Shown: in pieces, positions 18,257 to 26,326 of the stretch
Layout: each line of letters opens with the position of its first letter
How positions within the stretch are numbered: the first letter of the stretch is position 1
DNA from: Amycolatopsis anabasis
GTDB lineage: Bacteria > Actinomycetota > Actinomycetes > Mycobacteriales > Pseudonocardiaceae
DNA length: 64,000 nucleotides
Assembly: GCF_009765355.1 (NCBI RefSeq)
Contig: NZ_VTHK01000040.1
Location: 19,870-83,869 of the forward strand
Direction of reading: 5' to 3'
Made by a program: the position numbers and the translations under genes
The notes under the pieces: model-generated
Seen by the model: only the letters and a program-made list of their open reading frames with translations
What the model was told of the DNA's origin: nothing
The model's database searches: none

Positions 18257-18379
18257 GTCGGCGCTCCCATCCCCGGTCGGCCAGCCGACCGGCGTGGTGG
18301 GCCGGGAACGACGCGAGCTTGACCGCCCGGGTACGAGTTGCTCCCGACAATTCCACCCTACCCGCCTACTGTGACCGGT

Positions 18380-18793
18380 ATGGATCGCGGAGCGGACGCC
18401 ACCCACCTGCTGTCCCGAGGTCTGGCAGGCTATCTGCGCGAAATCGCTCGTGCCCTGGACCTCCCCGCGGAGGGCACGAGCTTCGAGATCAGCGATACCG
18501 CCACGGCCTACCTCGCCCTGGCCAGGCGGACGGCGGCCCGCCCGGACCAGGACCTCATGCTGGTGTGGAGCGAACAGAGCGGGTGGGCGGTCGCGGCGGA
18601 AACCAAACCCGGCGACGAATCCGCGGTGATCGCCTACTTCGGTGGAGACGACCCGGTACCGGAGCCCCGGCGCGTCGCCGCGTTCGTGGCCGAGGTCGTC
18701 GCCGGGCGGCAGCCGCGCGGACGGCGTCCGGCGTTCAGCACCAGGGACAACCGGCGTGCGCTCGCCGAGCGGTTGGCGCTTTACGCGGGCTAG
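18380..18793 (+). CDS. DUF6292 family protein
   Basis: This 137-residue cytoplasmic protein resembles DUF6292, a small family seen in Pseudonocardiaceae. Features are an N-terminal LAGYLREIARALDL helix, the strand pair LMLVWSEQSGWAVAAET, and a basic C-terminus (GRRPAFSTRDNRRALAERL). The function is unknown. Its stop is five bases from the convergent GH29 stop. Confidence 0.7.
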   Translation: MDRGADATHLLSRGLAGYLREIARALDLPAEGTSFEISDTATAYLALARRTAARPDQDLMLVWSEQSGWAVAAETKPGDESAVIAYFGGDDPVPEPRRVAAFVAEVVAGRQPRGRRPAFSTRDNRRALAERLALYAG

Positions 18794-18798
18794 CGCAA

Positions 18799-20223
18799 TC
18801 AACCGTCCACTCCGGACACCGCGAACGCGGTCGGGAAACCCCGCTCGGTCAGCGGCGGGCGGCGCACCGGCAGCGTGATCGCGATGTGGTCACCGCGCCG
18901 CCGCCAGGGCAATGGCCCGCCGGGGCCGCCGAGCAACTCGATCCGCGACCGGCCGGTGATCGGCAGATCGCCGGGGACCACCAGTTCGCCGTCCTGCCAG
19001 GTTCTGCTGAGGATGTGGAACGCGTCCGCGGACCGCGTGTAGCGCAGCTCGCCGTCCTCGGCGCGCCGCCACGGGCCGGTGCCGAAGATGGCCTTTCCGT
19101 TGACGCGCAACCAGCGGCCGATCTCCAGCAGCCGGGAACTCTCCCGTCCGGCGATCGTGCCGTCGGCCTTCGGCCCGACGTTGAGCAGCAGGTTGCCGTT
19201 CTTGCTGACCACGTCGGCCAGCAGCCACACCAGGGTGGCCGGGGATTTCAGCCCGGCGGGGTCCTGGTTCTCGTCCCAGCCCCACGACCGGCCGATCGTC
19301 ACGCACGCCTCCCACGGATCCGGGCGCAACCGGTAGGTCTTGTCCCCCTCGACGGTCGCGAAATCGGCGTGCGAGGCGTCGAACCGGTCGTTGACGACCA
19401 CACCGTCCGGATTGGACCAGCGTGCCCGGTCGTAGTAGTAGGCGAGGATCTCGTCGCTGCGCCAGTTCCATTGCGGCGGCCGGAAGATCGGACCGCCGCC
19501 GAAGTCCCGGTGGACGTTGCCGTCGGCCCAGAGCACATCCGGGTGGTAGGTGTCGATCAGGTGCCGCAGTTGCGGCTGCTCGTAGTCCGTCACGTAATCG
19601 GCCACCGGGCGGAAACCCGTGTACGGCACCGGTTCTCCGGTGTACGGGTTCCGCGGCGGGGTGCCGAGCGCGGGGCTGTAGAACTCGCCGAGCGAGTAGT
19701 ACAGCCCGCGTTTCAGGCGGCTGTGCCGGGCGGCGCGGAACAGTGCGCCGACGAGATCGCGACGTGGTCCGAGCGCCACCGAATGCCGATCGGAGAACCG
19801 GTTTCCGAAGAGCTGGAAGCCGTCGTGGTGCTTGCTGGTGAGCACGAAGTACCGCGCGCCCGCCGCCTCGAACAACCGGACCCAGGCCCGCGGATCGAAG
19901 CGCTCGGCGGTGAACCGCGGGATGAAGTCGTCGTAGGCGAATCCGGCGCCGTAGGTGGCCAGGTGGTGCTCGCGGGTGCCGGTCTTGCCCGGCCTGGTCA
20001 CCCGCATCGCGTAGCAGTACCACTCGGCGCTGTGCTCGCCGCCCCAGGCGGGCACCGAATACGGCCCCCAGTGGATGAAGATCCCGAACTTCGCCCGCGG
20101 GTACCAGGCGGGCATCGGGTGCCCCGCCAAGGATTCCGCGGCCGACGCCCGCGCCGGGGCGAGCATGGCTCCGCCGACGGCGAGCGCGGCGCCCGCGAGC
20201 ACGCTTCTCCTGGACACGCCCAT
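18799..20223 (-). CDS. GH29 alpha-L-fucosidase, Tat-exported
   Basis: This 474-residue secreted enzyme is of family GH29, removing alpha-linked L-fucose by a retaining mechanism. The signal peptide has a twin-arginine motif (VSRRSVLAG) and ends near ARASA. Family motifs are FGIFIHWGPYSVPAW, GGEHSAEWY, FVLTSKHHDGFQLF, and HPDVLWADGNV, which carries the likely nucleophile Asp. The C-terminal part holds the usual beta domain, with GNLLLNVGPKADGTI before it. It is divergent from the GH67-like gene, so both may respond to the same signal. Confidence 0.9.
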   Translation of the reverse strand: MGVSRRSVLAGAALAVGGAMLAPARASAAESLAGHPMPAWYPRAKFGIFIHWGPYSVPAWGGEHSAEWYCYAMRVTRPGKTGTREHHLATYGAGFAYDDFIPRFTAERFDPRAWVRLFEAAGARYFVLTSKHHDGFQLFGNRFSDRHSVALGPRRDLVGALFRAARHSRLKRGLYYSLGEFYSPALGTPPRNPYTGEPVPYTGFRPVADYVTDYEQPQLRHLIDTYHPDVLWADGNVHRDFGGGPIFRPPQWNWRSDEILAYYYDRARWSNPDGVVVNDRFDASHADFATVEGDKTYRLRPDPWEACVTIGRSWGWDENQDPAGLKSPATLVWLLADVVSKNGNLLLNVGPKADGTIAGRESSRLLEIGRWLRVNGKAIFGTGPWRRAEDGELRYTRSADAFHILSRTWQDGELVVPGDLPITGRSRIELLGGPGGPLPWRRRGDHIAITLPVRRPPLTERGFPTAFAVSGVDG

Positions 20224-20301
20224 GACACGACTCCAGACATCCGACCTAACTCGGTCTACGGCGTGGCGGCGCGGAACCGAAAGTACTGGAGTTTTTCAGC
20301 A

Positions 20302-20330
20302 TTGACCAGACCCTGGCTCGGCGGTATGCA
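20302..20330 (+). promoter_or_regulatory. Possible sigma-70-like promoter for the GH67-like gene
   Basis: TTGACC (20302-20307) and TATGCA (20325-20330) are separated by 17 bases, 38 bases before the ATG at 20368. The -35 element is good, but the -10 matches consensus at only three of six positions, so this is tentative. Confidence 0.3.
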
Positions 20331-20367
20331 TGATAGGTCCGATGTATGTGGCGATCGAAGGTGCGCG

Positions 20368-21780
20368 ATGGTGCGTCCACTGGACAGACGAGGATTCCTG
20401 ATCGCGGGTGGGCTCTCGGTCGCCGGTGCGGCGCTGCCCGTTCGCACGGCCGAGGCCGCGGGCGGGCGGCGGCTGGACTGGTTGCTGGACATGGTCCACT
20501 CCAATCCGGGCGAACCGCCCACCCGGACCCGGTACAACGATCCCCGGACACTCGCGCGTTCCGGGCACAACGCCCAGGTCGTCAACGAGTTCCGGCCGCC
20601 CCACACCGCGATCACGTTCGACGGGTTCGACACCCGCGTCTTCCCGGCCGGTTCGGACGCGCGCGCCTGGGTGGAGCGGAACGCCGCGTCGATCGAGGCG
20701 CGGATCCGGTCGATCCACTCGGCAGGCCTGCGCGCGCTGTACTTCACCGACCTCATCGTGCTGCCCAAACGGCTGGTGGAGCTGTACGGCGGCGAACTCC
20801 TCGACGATCAGGGCCGGATCAGCCTCGACCGCCCGCTGACCCAGCGGATCCACCGGTTGCTGCTGGCCGAGGTGTTCGACCGGTTTCCCGGCCTGGACGG
20901 GCTGGTGGTCCGGACCGGCGAGACCTACCTGTCCAACGCGCCGTTCCACACCGGCAACAACCCGATCACGCGCGGCGCGGACAGCCACCTGATCCTGCTG
21001 GACCTGCTGCGCGACGAGGTGTGCGTCCGGCACGGGAAGCTGCTGTTCTACCGCACCTGGTCGTTCGACGGGTTCCACACCGATCCGGCCTACTACCGAA
21101 GGGTCACCGACCGGATCGAACCGCATCCGAACCTGATCTTCTCGATCAAGCACACCCAGGGCGACTACTGGCGCACCAAGCCGTTCAATCCCACGCTGGC
21201 GATCGGCCGCCATCCGCAGATCGTCGAGGTGCAGTGCCAGCGCGAATACGAGGGCAAGGGCGCGTTCCCCAACTACGTCGGCGACGGCGTGCTGACCGGC
21301 TTCGAGGAGTTCGCCGCGGCGCCCGGCCCGCGGGGGCTCGCCGACATCCGGGACCAGCCGAACCTGCGCGGCGTGTGGACCTGGTCCCGGGGCGGGGGCT
21401 GGCGCGGGCCCTATCCCGGCAACGAACTCTGGTGCGATCTCAACTTCGCCGTGCTGAGCGGGTGGGCGCGGGACACCCGGCGCGACGAGCGCTCCCTGTT
21501 CGACGAGTTCGGCCACCGGCTCGGTTTGTCCACCCCGGACAGAGCACGGTTCCGGGAACTCGCGCTGGCCTCCGCCGCCGGGGTGTTGCGGGGCCACTAC
21601 AGCACCGTGTTCGAGCTGCGGAGGCTCACCTGGACGCGGGACCAGTTCCTCGGCGGCTCGGACCGGGATCTCGCCGACGACTTCCGCCGCGTGCACGAAT
21701 CCGGGCTGGTGGCGAACGTGCTCGCGGAGAAGGCGGGCGCGGTGGCGATCTGGGAGCGGATCGACGGCTCGCCGGGCTGA
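20368..21780 (+). CDS. GH67-like Tat-exported hydrolase, frameshifted (5' part)
   Basis: The main open part of a secreted TIM-barrel protein, 470 residues. The twin-arginine signal is LDRRGFLIAGG near the N-terminus. Motifs recall GH67 alpha-glucuronidases: LVVRTGETYLSN, NLIFSIKHTQGDYWRTKPFN, IVEVQCQREYEGKGAFPNYVG, and WTWSRGGGWRGPY. The family assignment is from memory of the motif pattern and is uncertain. The frame stops at 21780 in the sequence encoding ERIDGSPG, while the protein clearly continues in the -1 frame to 22115. Restoring one C after GGC near 21770 would give ERIDGLAGLIRPRD. It may be a pseudogene or a base-call error. It is divergent from the GH29 gene. Confidence 0.65.
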   Translation: MVRPLDRRGFLIAGGLSVAGAALPVRTAEAAGGRRLDWLLDMVHSNPGEPPTRTRYNDPRTLARSGHNAQVVNEFRPPHTAITFDGFDTRVFPAGSDARAWVERNAASIEARIRSIHSAGLRALYFTDLIVLPKRLVELYGGELLDDQGRISLDRPLTQRIHRLLLAEVFDRFPGLDGLVVRTGETYLSNAPFHTGNNPITRGADSHLILLDLLRDEVCVRHGKLLFYRTWSFDGFHTDPAYYRRVTDRIEPHPNLIFSIKHTQGDYWRTKPFNPTLAIGRHPQIVEVQCQREYEGKGAFPNYVGDGVLTGFEEFAAAPGPRGLADIRDQPNLRGVWTWSRGGGWRGPYPGNELWCDLNFAVLSGWARDTRRDERSLFDEFGHRLGLSTPDRARFRELALASAAGVLRGHYSTVFELRRLTWTRDQFLGGSDRDLADDFRRVHESGLVANVLAEKAGAVAIWERIDGSPG

Positions 21781-22115
21781 TCCGGCCGCGGGACCGGGAG
21801 ATCCGCGACTACCTGCGGGTGTCCAGCCGGTACGGGCTGCTCCTGCACCGGATCATCCACCACGGCTGGGTGGTGATGCTGACCGGCTTCGCGGGTGACC
21901 GCACCGGCGGCTACGACACCGCGACGATCCGGGCGCATCTCGCCGGGTACGACCGGGCTTGGGCGGACTACCGGCGGCTGGCCGAACGGAATCCGTCGTG
22001 CGCCACCCTCTACGTTCCGCAGGCGTTCGGCCCGCGCAACCCGGACGGCACCTACGACACCGATCCGGACCACGGGATGCGGCAGTCGGTCGATCGGTAT
22101 CGAGCGCTCATATGA
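21768..22115 (+). pseudogene. Displaced C-terminal part of the GH67-like protein
   Basis: This stretch is open in the -1 frame relative to the upstream part and reads LAGLIRPRDREIRDYLRVSS and onward to SVDRYRALI. Codon third positions are strongly GC, as expected for a real coding frame, and no start codon or ribosome site explains it as a separate gene. It supplies about 113 residues that would complete a protein of about 580 residues. No slippery heptamer is present at the junction, so programmed frameshifting is unlikely. Confidence 0.65.
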
Positions 22116-22118
22116 GCG
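22105..22118. promoter_or_regulatory. Perfect palindrome upstream of the type VII secretion locus
   Basis: CGCTCATATGAGCG is a 14-bp perfect palindrome overlapping the end of the GH67-like frame. A related inverted repeat, CGCTCAAACGAGCG, lies at 22210-22223. Such paired sites are typical of TetR- or GntR-like operators, but no adjacent regulator gene is present. Confidence 0.4.
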
Positions 22119-22209
22119 ACCCTTCCCACTTGAGTGGTCGAGCCACACGCGACTGTTTTCCCGCCAGATCCGGAGTTACGTGCGAAAACCGACATTCCGG
22201 GGACATGAG

Positions 22210-22223
22210 CGCTCAAACGAGCG
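22210..22223. promoter_or_regulatory. Second operator-like inverted repeat before espG
   Basis: CGCTC and GAGCG arms flank the four bases AAAC. Counting outward, the preceding bases make TGAGCGCTCA at 22206-22215, itself a 10-bp palindrome. It shares the CGCTCA half-site with 22105-22118, and both precede the EspG gene start at 22342. Confidence 0.4.
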
Positions 22224-22341
22224 AAACGGATTTGTGAGGTTCTTTCGGGATCGGGGCATCCGCCCGGCGAACGCCTGCTACAGTTCGCGGCCGAACAGGC
22301 TCTTGTGTTGCACGACCCCGGAAAGGCAGGCCCACCGCGGC

Positions 22342-23184
22342 ATGGCGGATCGGTTCGAGTTCACGTTGGGGAGCGTGGAAACGAGCATCCTCGGTCAGGC
22401 GTTCGGGGTTGACGTGCGGCGATTCCCGTTGCGGGTCCGCAACACGACGACCGATCCGGTGCGGCTGGCGAAGCTCGCCTCGCTCGTCCTGGAAGACCTG
22501 CGGCAGCGCGGTCTCGGCACGACCGAGCGGTTGCATCCCTCGCTGGAGACCGCGTTCGGCCTCTTCGACGGCCACCGGGTGGCGGTGGCCGTCACCGGGA
22601 TCGACGGGCTCGGCGAAGACATCGCGGTACTGGTCTACACCGATGGCGCGCAGGCACTGGGCATCACGCAGGGCGCGGGGCAGGACGATCTGCTGTTCGC
22701 GCTGTTCTCCGACGACGACCTGATCGAGGTCCTCGCCGGGGTGCCGCCCGCGGCGAAGGCGGCACCCGGCGGCCCGCTGTCCGTGCGGGAACGGCCCGAG
22801 CAGCGGCAATCGGCGATGGCGGCGCGGCGCGCGGCCGAAGCCGAGCACGACTTCGAAGAGACCGACGCGTTCGGCAACATCGAGGTCGCCGGGGTCGTGC
22901 AGGCCGGTGACGTGCCCGCCTACTCCGACCACACCGACGCCGAGCGGCTCGCCGAGATCCTCTCCGGCCGCCGCCTCGGGGGCGGGCAGATCTTCGTGTC
23001 CGGGCGGGGACGCCACGGGGAACGCCGCGACGCGCCGCCGCTGAGCTGGCTCGACACCGAGCGCGGTCGCTACCTGGTCCAGACCGGCACCGACGAGGCG
23101 GGCGCGTTCGTCGCGACCTACTCCCCCGCCGGGCGCGACGAGGTCGCCCGGGCGATGCGCGAAGCGGTTTCCAGCGTCTACTGA
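22342..23184 (+). CDS. ESX secretion-associated protein EspG
   Basis: This 280-residue cytoplasmic protein is of the EspG family, the type VII secretion chaperones that bind PE/PPE-type substrates. The N-terminal FEFTLGSVETSILGQAFGVD and the central DGHRVAVAVTGIDGLGEDIAVLVYTD fit the family, as does the C-terminal ERGRYLVQTGTDEAGAFVATYSPA. ATG 22342 is used, although its ribosome site is weak. It opens a six-gene plus-strand locus and is followed after 14 bases by the next gene. Its likely client is the PPE-like protein encoded at 23641-25488. Confidence 0.8.
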   Translation: MADRFEFTLGSVETSILGQAFGVDVRRFPLRVRNTTTDPVRLAKLASLVLEDLRQRGLGTTERLHPSLETAFGLFDGHRVAVAVTGIDGLGEDIAVLVYTDGAQALGITQGAGQDDLLFALFSDDDLIEVLAGVPPAAKAAPGGPLSVRERPEQRQSAMAARRAAEAEHDFEETDAFGNIEVAGVVQAGDVPAYSDHTDAERLAEILSGRRLGGGQIFVSGRGRHGERRDAPPLSWLDTERGRYLVQTGTDEAGAFVATYSPAGRDEVARAMREAVSSVY

Positions 23185-23198
23185 GCGGGAGGAAGCAG

Positions 23199-23609
23199 AT
23201 GACCGAGGAGCCCAGCGTCGAACCCGCCGAACGGGTTCGCATGGTCAGCGGGCGCCAGTTGCAGCGGCTCGCGGTGGCCGGCGGATTCCGGGTCGACGAG
23301 AGCACCGGCGACCGGATGATCCAGGCCCTGGAAGGCATGGTGGACAGCCTGAACGCCCGGTGGGCGGCGCTGCAGAAGGTCCAGCAGTCCCCGCCGATGA
23401 GCACCACGGCCACGGCGAACTGGGTCTCCGGCCACATGGTCGCCACCGCCGCGGACGAGCGCGGCCTGCTCACCCAGCTGCAGCAGGCGCGCGCCGAACT
23501 GCCGCGGTACGTCGAAGCCATCCGGCAAGCGAAGCGGAACTACCGGCAGCACGAGGAGGGCACGCGGGCCCACCTCAAGGCCATCGCCCCCGACTCCGCA
23601 CAGTCCTGA
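23199..23609 (+). CDS. Helical protein of the type VII secretion locus, unknown function
   Basis: This 136-residue, mostly helical cytoplasmic protein has heptad-like stretches (MIQALEGMVDSLNARWAALQKVQQ and LLTQLQQARAELPRYVEAIRQAKRNYRQHEE). No signal, membrane segment or WxG turn is evident, although length and helicity resemble WXG100-like partners. Start ATG 23199 follows GGGAGGAAGC. Its place between espG and the PPE-like gene suggests a role in effector recognition or secretion (inference). Confidence 0.65.
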   Translation: MTEEPSVEPAERVRMVSGRQLQRLAVAGGFRVDESTGDRMIQALEGMVDSLNARWAALQKVQQSPPMSTTATANWVSGHMVATAADERGLLTQLQQARAELPRYVEAIRQAKRNYRQHEEGTRAHLKAIAPDSAQS

Positions 23610-23640
23610 CCACCTCCGCCAGCGAAGGAGCGCGGCCACC

Positions 23641-25488
23641 GTGGCGACGCCCGACCAGACCAAAGACGTGTCCAATCCGGACAGTCCGGACTACGACCCG
23701 CACAACCCGTACTACGACGTCACCGCCGATCCGTCGTCGAAGTTCTACGTGGGCCCGTTCCAGTCGGACACCAAGTCCGGGGACCAGATCCGCGACGAGG
23801 TCACCTCGCAGGTCGACCACGTGATCGACAACACCGGCAACCCGCTGCTCAAGTTCATCCTGGGCCTGTTCCGCGACCCGCTGATCCAGAACAACTACTC
23901 CAGCGCGATCGACAAGGCCCGGCAGGGTCTCGGCGACGGGCTGGACCTGCGGTCGACCGGCGGCGCGCCGAAAACCGTGTGGACCAACGCTTCGCACGAG
24001 CAGATGAACACGGCGATCAGCAGCAACGCGAACTCGGCCACGGTCGCCGAGTCCTCGGAGGAATGGGTGCGCCTCGGCGATGAGCTGACCACGCACCAGC
24101 GGGCGCTCGCCGACGCGATCAACGACAGCATGGGCAACTGGCAGGGCTCCGGGGGCGACGCCGCGCGCGAGCACCTCGCCGCCATCGGCAAGTGGGTGGG
24201 CACCACCGCGCGGGGCGCCACGCTCACCGGCCGCCAGCAGCAGATCCACTCGCAGACGTTGAACGAGACCCAGAAGCAGATGGCGGCGAACCCGCCGGTG
24301 CGGTTCTCCGCGACCGAGGCCAACGCGCGGCTGCAGCAGATCACCGATCCGGTGCAGTACGCGAAACAGGCCGCGCAGGAGATGCAGACCTACCAGGCCC
24401 AGCAGGCGGCCCGCGAACAGGCCGCGCGGATCATGACCCAGTTCGACGACACGATCGGCGGCGCGGTCACCACCCCGGCGTTCGCCGCCCCGCCGACCCT
24501 GGACGAGCGCGTCGTGCAGCGGGCCGAGAACGGGGGCGGGGCTCCCGGCGGGGGCGGGGCTCCGGGAACCGGTGGCGGGGTCGGGACCACCAGCGCGCCC
24601 GGCGGACCCGGAACACCGGGTGTCCCCGGCGGTAGTGCTGGGGCGCCCGGCGGTGGCGCCGGAATTCCCGGTGGTGGCTCGGGAATTCCCGGCGGCGGGT
24701 CCGGAGTGCCCGGTGGTTCCGGGCTTCCGGGCCACGGGGCCGGTGTGCCGAACCTGCCCGGCTCCGGCGGCGGCTCCGGTGCGCCCCTGTCCCCCGCCGC
24801 CTCGGCGGGTGGCCACGTGCCGAACCTCGGCGACACCAACCTGCCCGGTGGCGCCCCGCTCTTCGACGAGAAGACCAAGTCCGCCGGGTTCAGCCCCGAG
24901 GATCCGCGAACGCACGGCGGCAAGGCGCCGAACATCCCGAACCTGCCGCCGATCCCCGAGAGCACGAACACCGGCGGCCCGCCCACCCGGGGCATCAACA
25001 TCCCGCCGATTCCCGGGGTGCCCAACCCGGCCACCGGGGGTGACCCCACGCGCGGCAACGGCCGCATCCCCACGATCGGCCGCACCGGGGGGATCAACGG
25101 CGAAAGCATCAGCAGCAGGCTCGGCGGTCTGAACGGACCGACCGGCTCCGCGGAAGGCCGCCTCTCCGGCCCGGGCGCGGGAACCGGTGGCGGCGCGGGC
25201 GGCGGGCTCGGCAAGGGGGCCTCCTCCCCCGGCGGCAGCACGGCCGGTCGGATGCCGGGCGAACCGGCGCCGGGTGGGCCGCGGGCCGCGGGCGCGGTGG
25301 ACGGCAGGGGCGGTCCGGGCGGTATGCCGATGGGCGCCGCCGGAGCGGGCGCCAAGAAGGGCGAGGACGACAAGGAGCACAAGGTCGCCGGCTTCGTCCA
25401 GGCCGAGGAGGGCATCTTCGCGCCGGAACAGGTGGTCGCCCCACCGGTGATCGGCGACTGGAAGAGCAAGAAGAAGGACTGGAAGTAG
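23641..25488 (+). CDS. PPE-like type VII secretion protein with Gly/Pro-rich tail
   Basis: This 615-residue protein has a PPE/WXG-like helical N-terminal half and a low-complexity tail. The helical hairpin carries NWQGSGGDAARE, with the W-x-G turn at 167-169. Residues about 295-565 are dominated by Gly, Pro and Ala repeats such as GIPGGGS. The C-terminus KKGEDDKEHKVAGFVQAEEG is followed by a short conserved-looking end, VIGDWKSKKKDWK. GTG 23641 follows GGAG. The protein probably forms part of the secreted or surface-exposed partner complex for the RHS toxin downstream, with EspG as chaperone. Confidence 0.75.
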   Translation: MATPDQTKDVSNPDSPDYDPHNPYYDVTADPSSKFYVGPFQSDTKSGDQIRDEVTSQVDHVIDNTGNPLLKFILGLFRDPLIQNNYSSAIDKARQGLGDGLDLRSTGGAPKTVWTNASHEQMNTAISSNANSATVAESSEEWVRLGDELTTHQRALADAINDSMGNWQGSGGDAAREHLAAIGKWVGTTARGATLTGRQQQIHSQTLNETQKQMAANPPVRFSATEANARLQQITDPVQYAKQAAQEMQTYQAQQAAREQAARIMTQFDDTIGGAVTTPAFAAPPTLDERVVQRAENGGGAPGGGGAPGTGGGVGTTSAPGGPGTPGVPGGSAGAPGGGAGIPGGGSGIPGGGSGVPGGSGLPGHGAGVPNLPGSGGGSGAPLSPAASAGGHVPNLGDTNLPGGAPLFDEKTKSAGFSPEDPRTHGGKAPNIPNLPPIPESTNTGGPPTRGINIPPIPGVPNPATGGDPTRGNGRIPTIGRTGGINGESISSRLGGLNGPTGSAEGRLSGPGAGTGGGAGGGLGKGASSPGGSTAGRMPGEPAPGGPRAAGAVDGRGGPGGMPMGAAGAGAKKGEDDKEHKVAGFVQAEEGIFAPEQVVAPPVIGDWKSKKKDWK

Positions 25489-25499
25489 GGAGCCGAACC

Positions 25500-25817
25500 A
25501 TGTCCGCCGACGCGTACGAGGTCACGCCGGAGGAGCTGCGGGCGCACGGCAGCCATCTCGACGGCCTGGTCGACCGGTTGCACACCGCGGCGTCCGCGGC
25601 CAAGACGGTGAGCATGGCCGACGACGCCTACGGGCTGCTCTGCGCCTTCCTGCCGCCGATCATCAACCCGATGGAGCAGAAGGCGCGGGAAGCGCTCGAC
25701 GCGGCGGCGGAAGGCGTGTCCACCAACGCGGACGCGATCCGCTCGGCGGCGACCAGTTACGACAACGAGGAAAACACGAACAAGGCGCCCTTCGCGGCGG
25801 CAGAGGGACGGGTATGA
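25500..25817 (+). CDS. EspC-like type VII secretion target protein
   Basis: This 105-residue helical protein fits the EspC/DUF2580 family of type VII secretion substrates. It has the usual start VTPEELRAHGSHLDGLVDRLHTA and an end helix ALDAAAEGVSTNADAIRSAATSY with a conserved Tyr. ATG 25500 follows GGGAG. Its stop overlaps the next start by four bases (ATGA), indicating translational coupling with the YbaB-like gene. Confidence 0.78.
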   Translation: MSADAYEVTPEELRAHGSHLDGLVDRLHTAASAAKTVSMADDAYGLLCAFLPPIINPMEQKAREALDAAAEGVSTNADAIRSAATSYDNEENTNKAPFAAAEGRV

Positions 25818-26326
25818 CGACGGCAGGCGGATTCGGCGACCTGATGCGCGATCCGGATCAGGCGGAAGCGCGCATCGACGCGTGGGCACAGCAGTTCGCC
25901 GACAAGGCCCAGCGCTACCAGGCCGTCCAGCAACGCACCGCGGAAATCCGGCTGACCTCGACCAGCCCGGACGGCGCGGTGCGGGTGACCGTGCGTTCCG
26001 ACGGCAGTGTCACGGATCTGTCCTTCGGCGACCGCGCGCGCACCATTCCGCTCGAAGAACTCTCCGGCAAGATCCTGGACACCATGCGCCGCGCGCAGGC
26101 GGGCATCGCCGACCAGGTCGCCGAGGTGCTGGCCGAGCAGCTCGGCGACGAGGACCAGCAGACCCGGTCGCTGATGCTCGGCGAGCTGCGCTCGCGGTTC
26201 CCCGATCCGGACGCCGAGGAGGAACCGCCGGCCGAACCCGAGACCCCGGCCGCCGATCCGGGCACGCCTTCCGGCGCCACCCGGCCCCCCGCCGCCGAGG
26301 ACGACGAGGAGAACAACCCGTGGTGA
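25814..26326 (+). CDS. YbaB/EbfC family protein
   Basis: This 170-residue protein has a YbaB/EbfC-like core: an N-terminal helix, then TSTSPDGAVRVTVRSDGSVTDLSF as the central beta hairpin and a long C-terminal helix. An acidic Pro-rich tail follows from about residue 130. The founding family binds DNA as a dimer, but actinobacterial members are often found beside type VII secretion genes with an unknown role. It is coupled to both neighbours: ATGA with the EspC-like gene and GTGA with the RHS toxin gene. Confidence 0.8.
   Translation: MTTAGGFGDLMRDPDQAEARIDAWAQQFADKAQRYQAVQQRTAEIRLTSTSPDGAVRVTVRSDGSVTDLSFGDRARTIPLEELSGKILDTMRRAQAGIADQVAEVLAEQLGDEDQQTRSLMLGELRSRFPDPDAEEEPPAEPETPAADPGTPSGATRPPAAEDDEENNPW

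Noticed and set aside
21760..21785. Programmed -1 frameshift in the GH67-like gene
   Set aside because: No X-XXY-YYZ slippery heptamer and no downstream pseudoknot-like structure was apparent.
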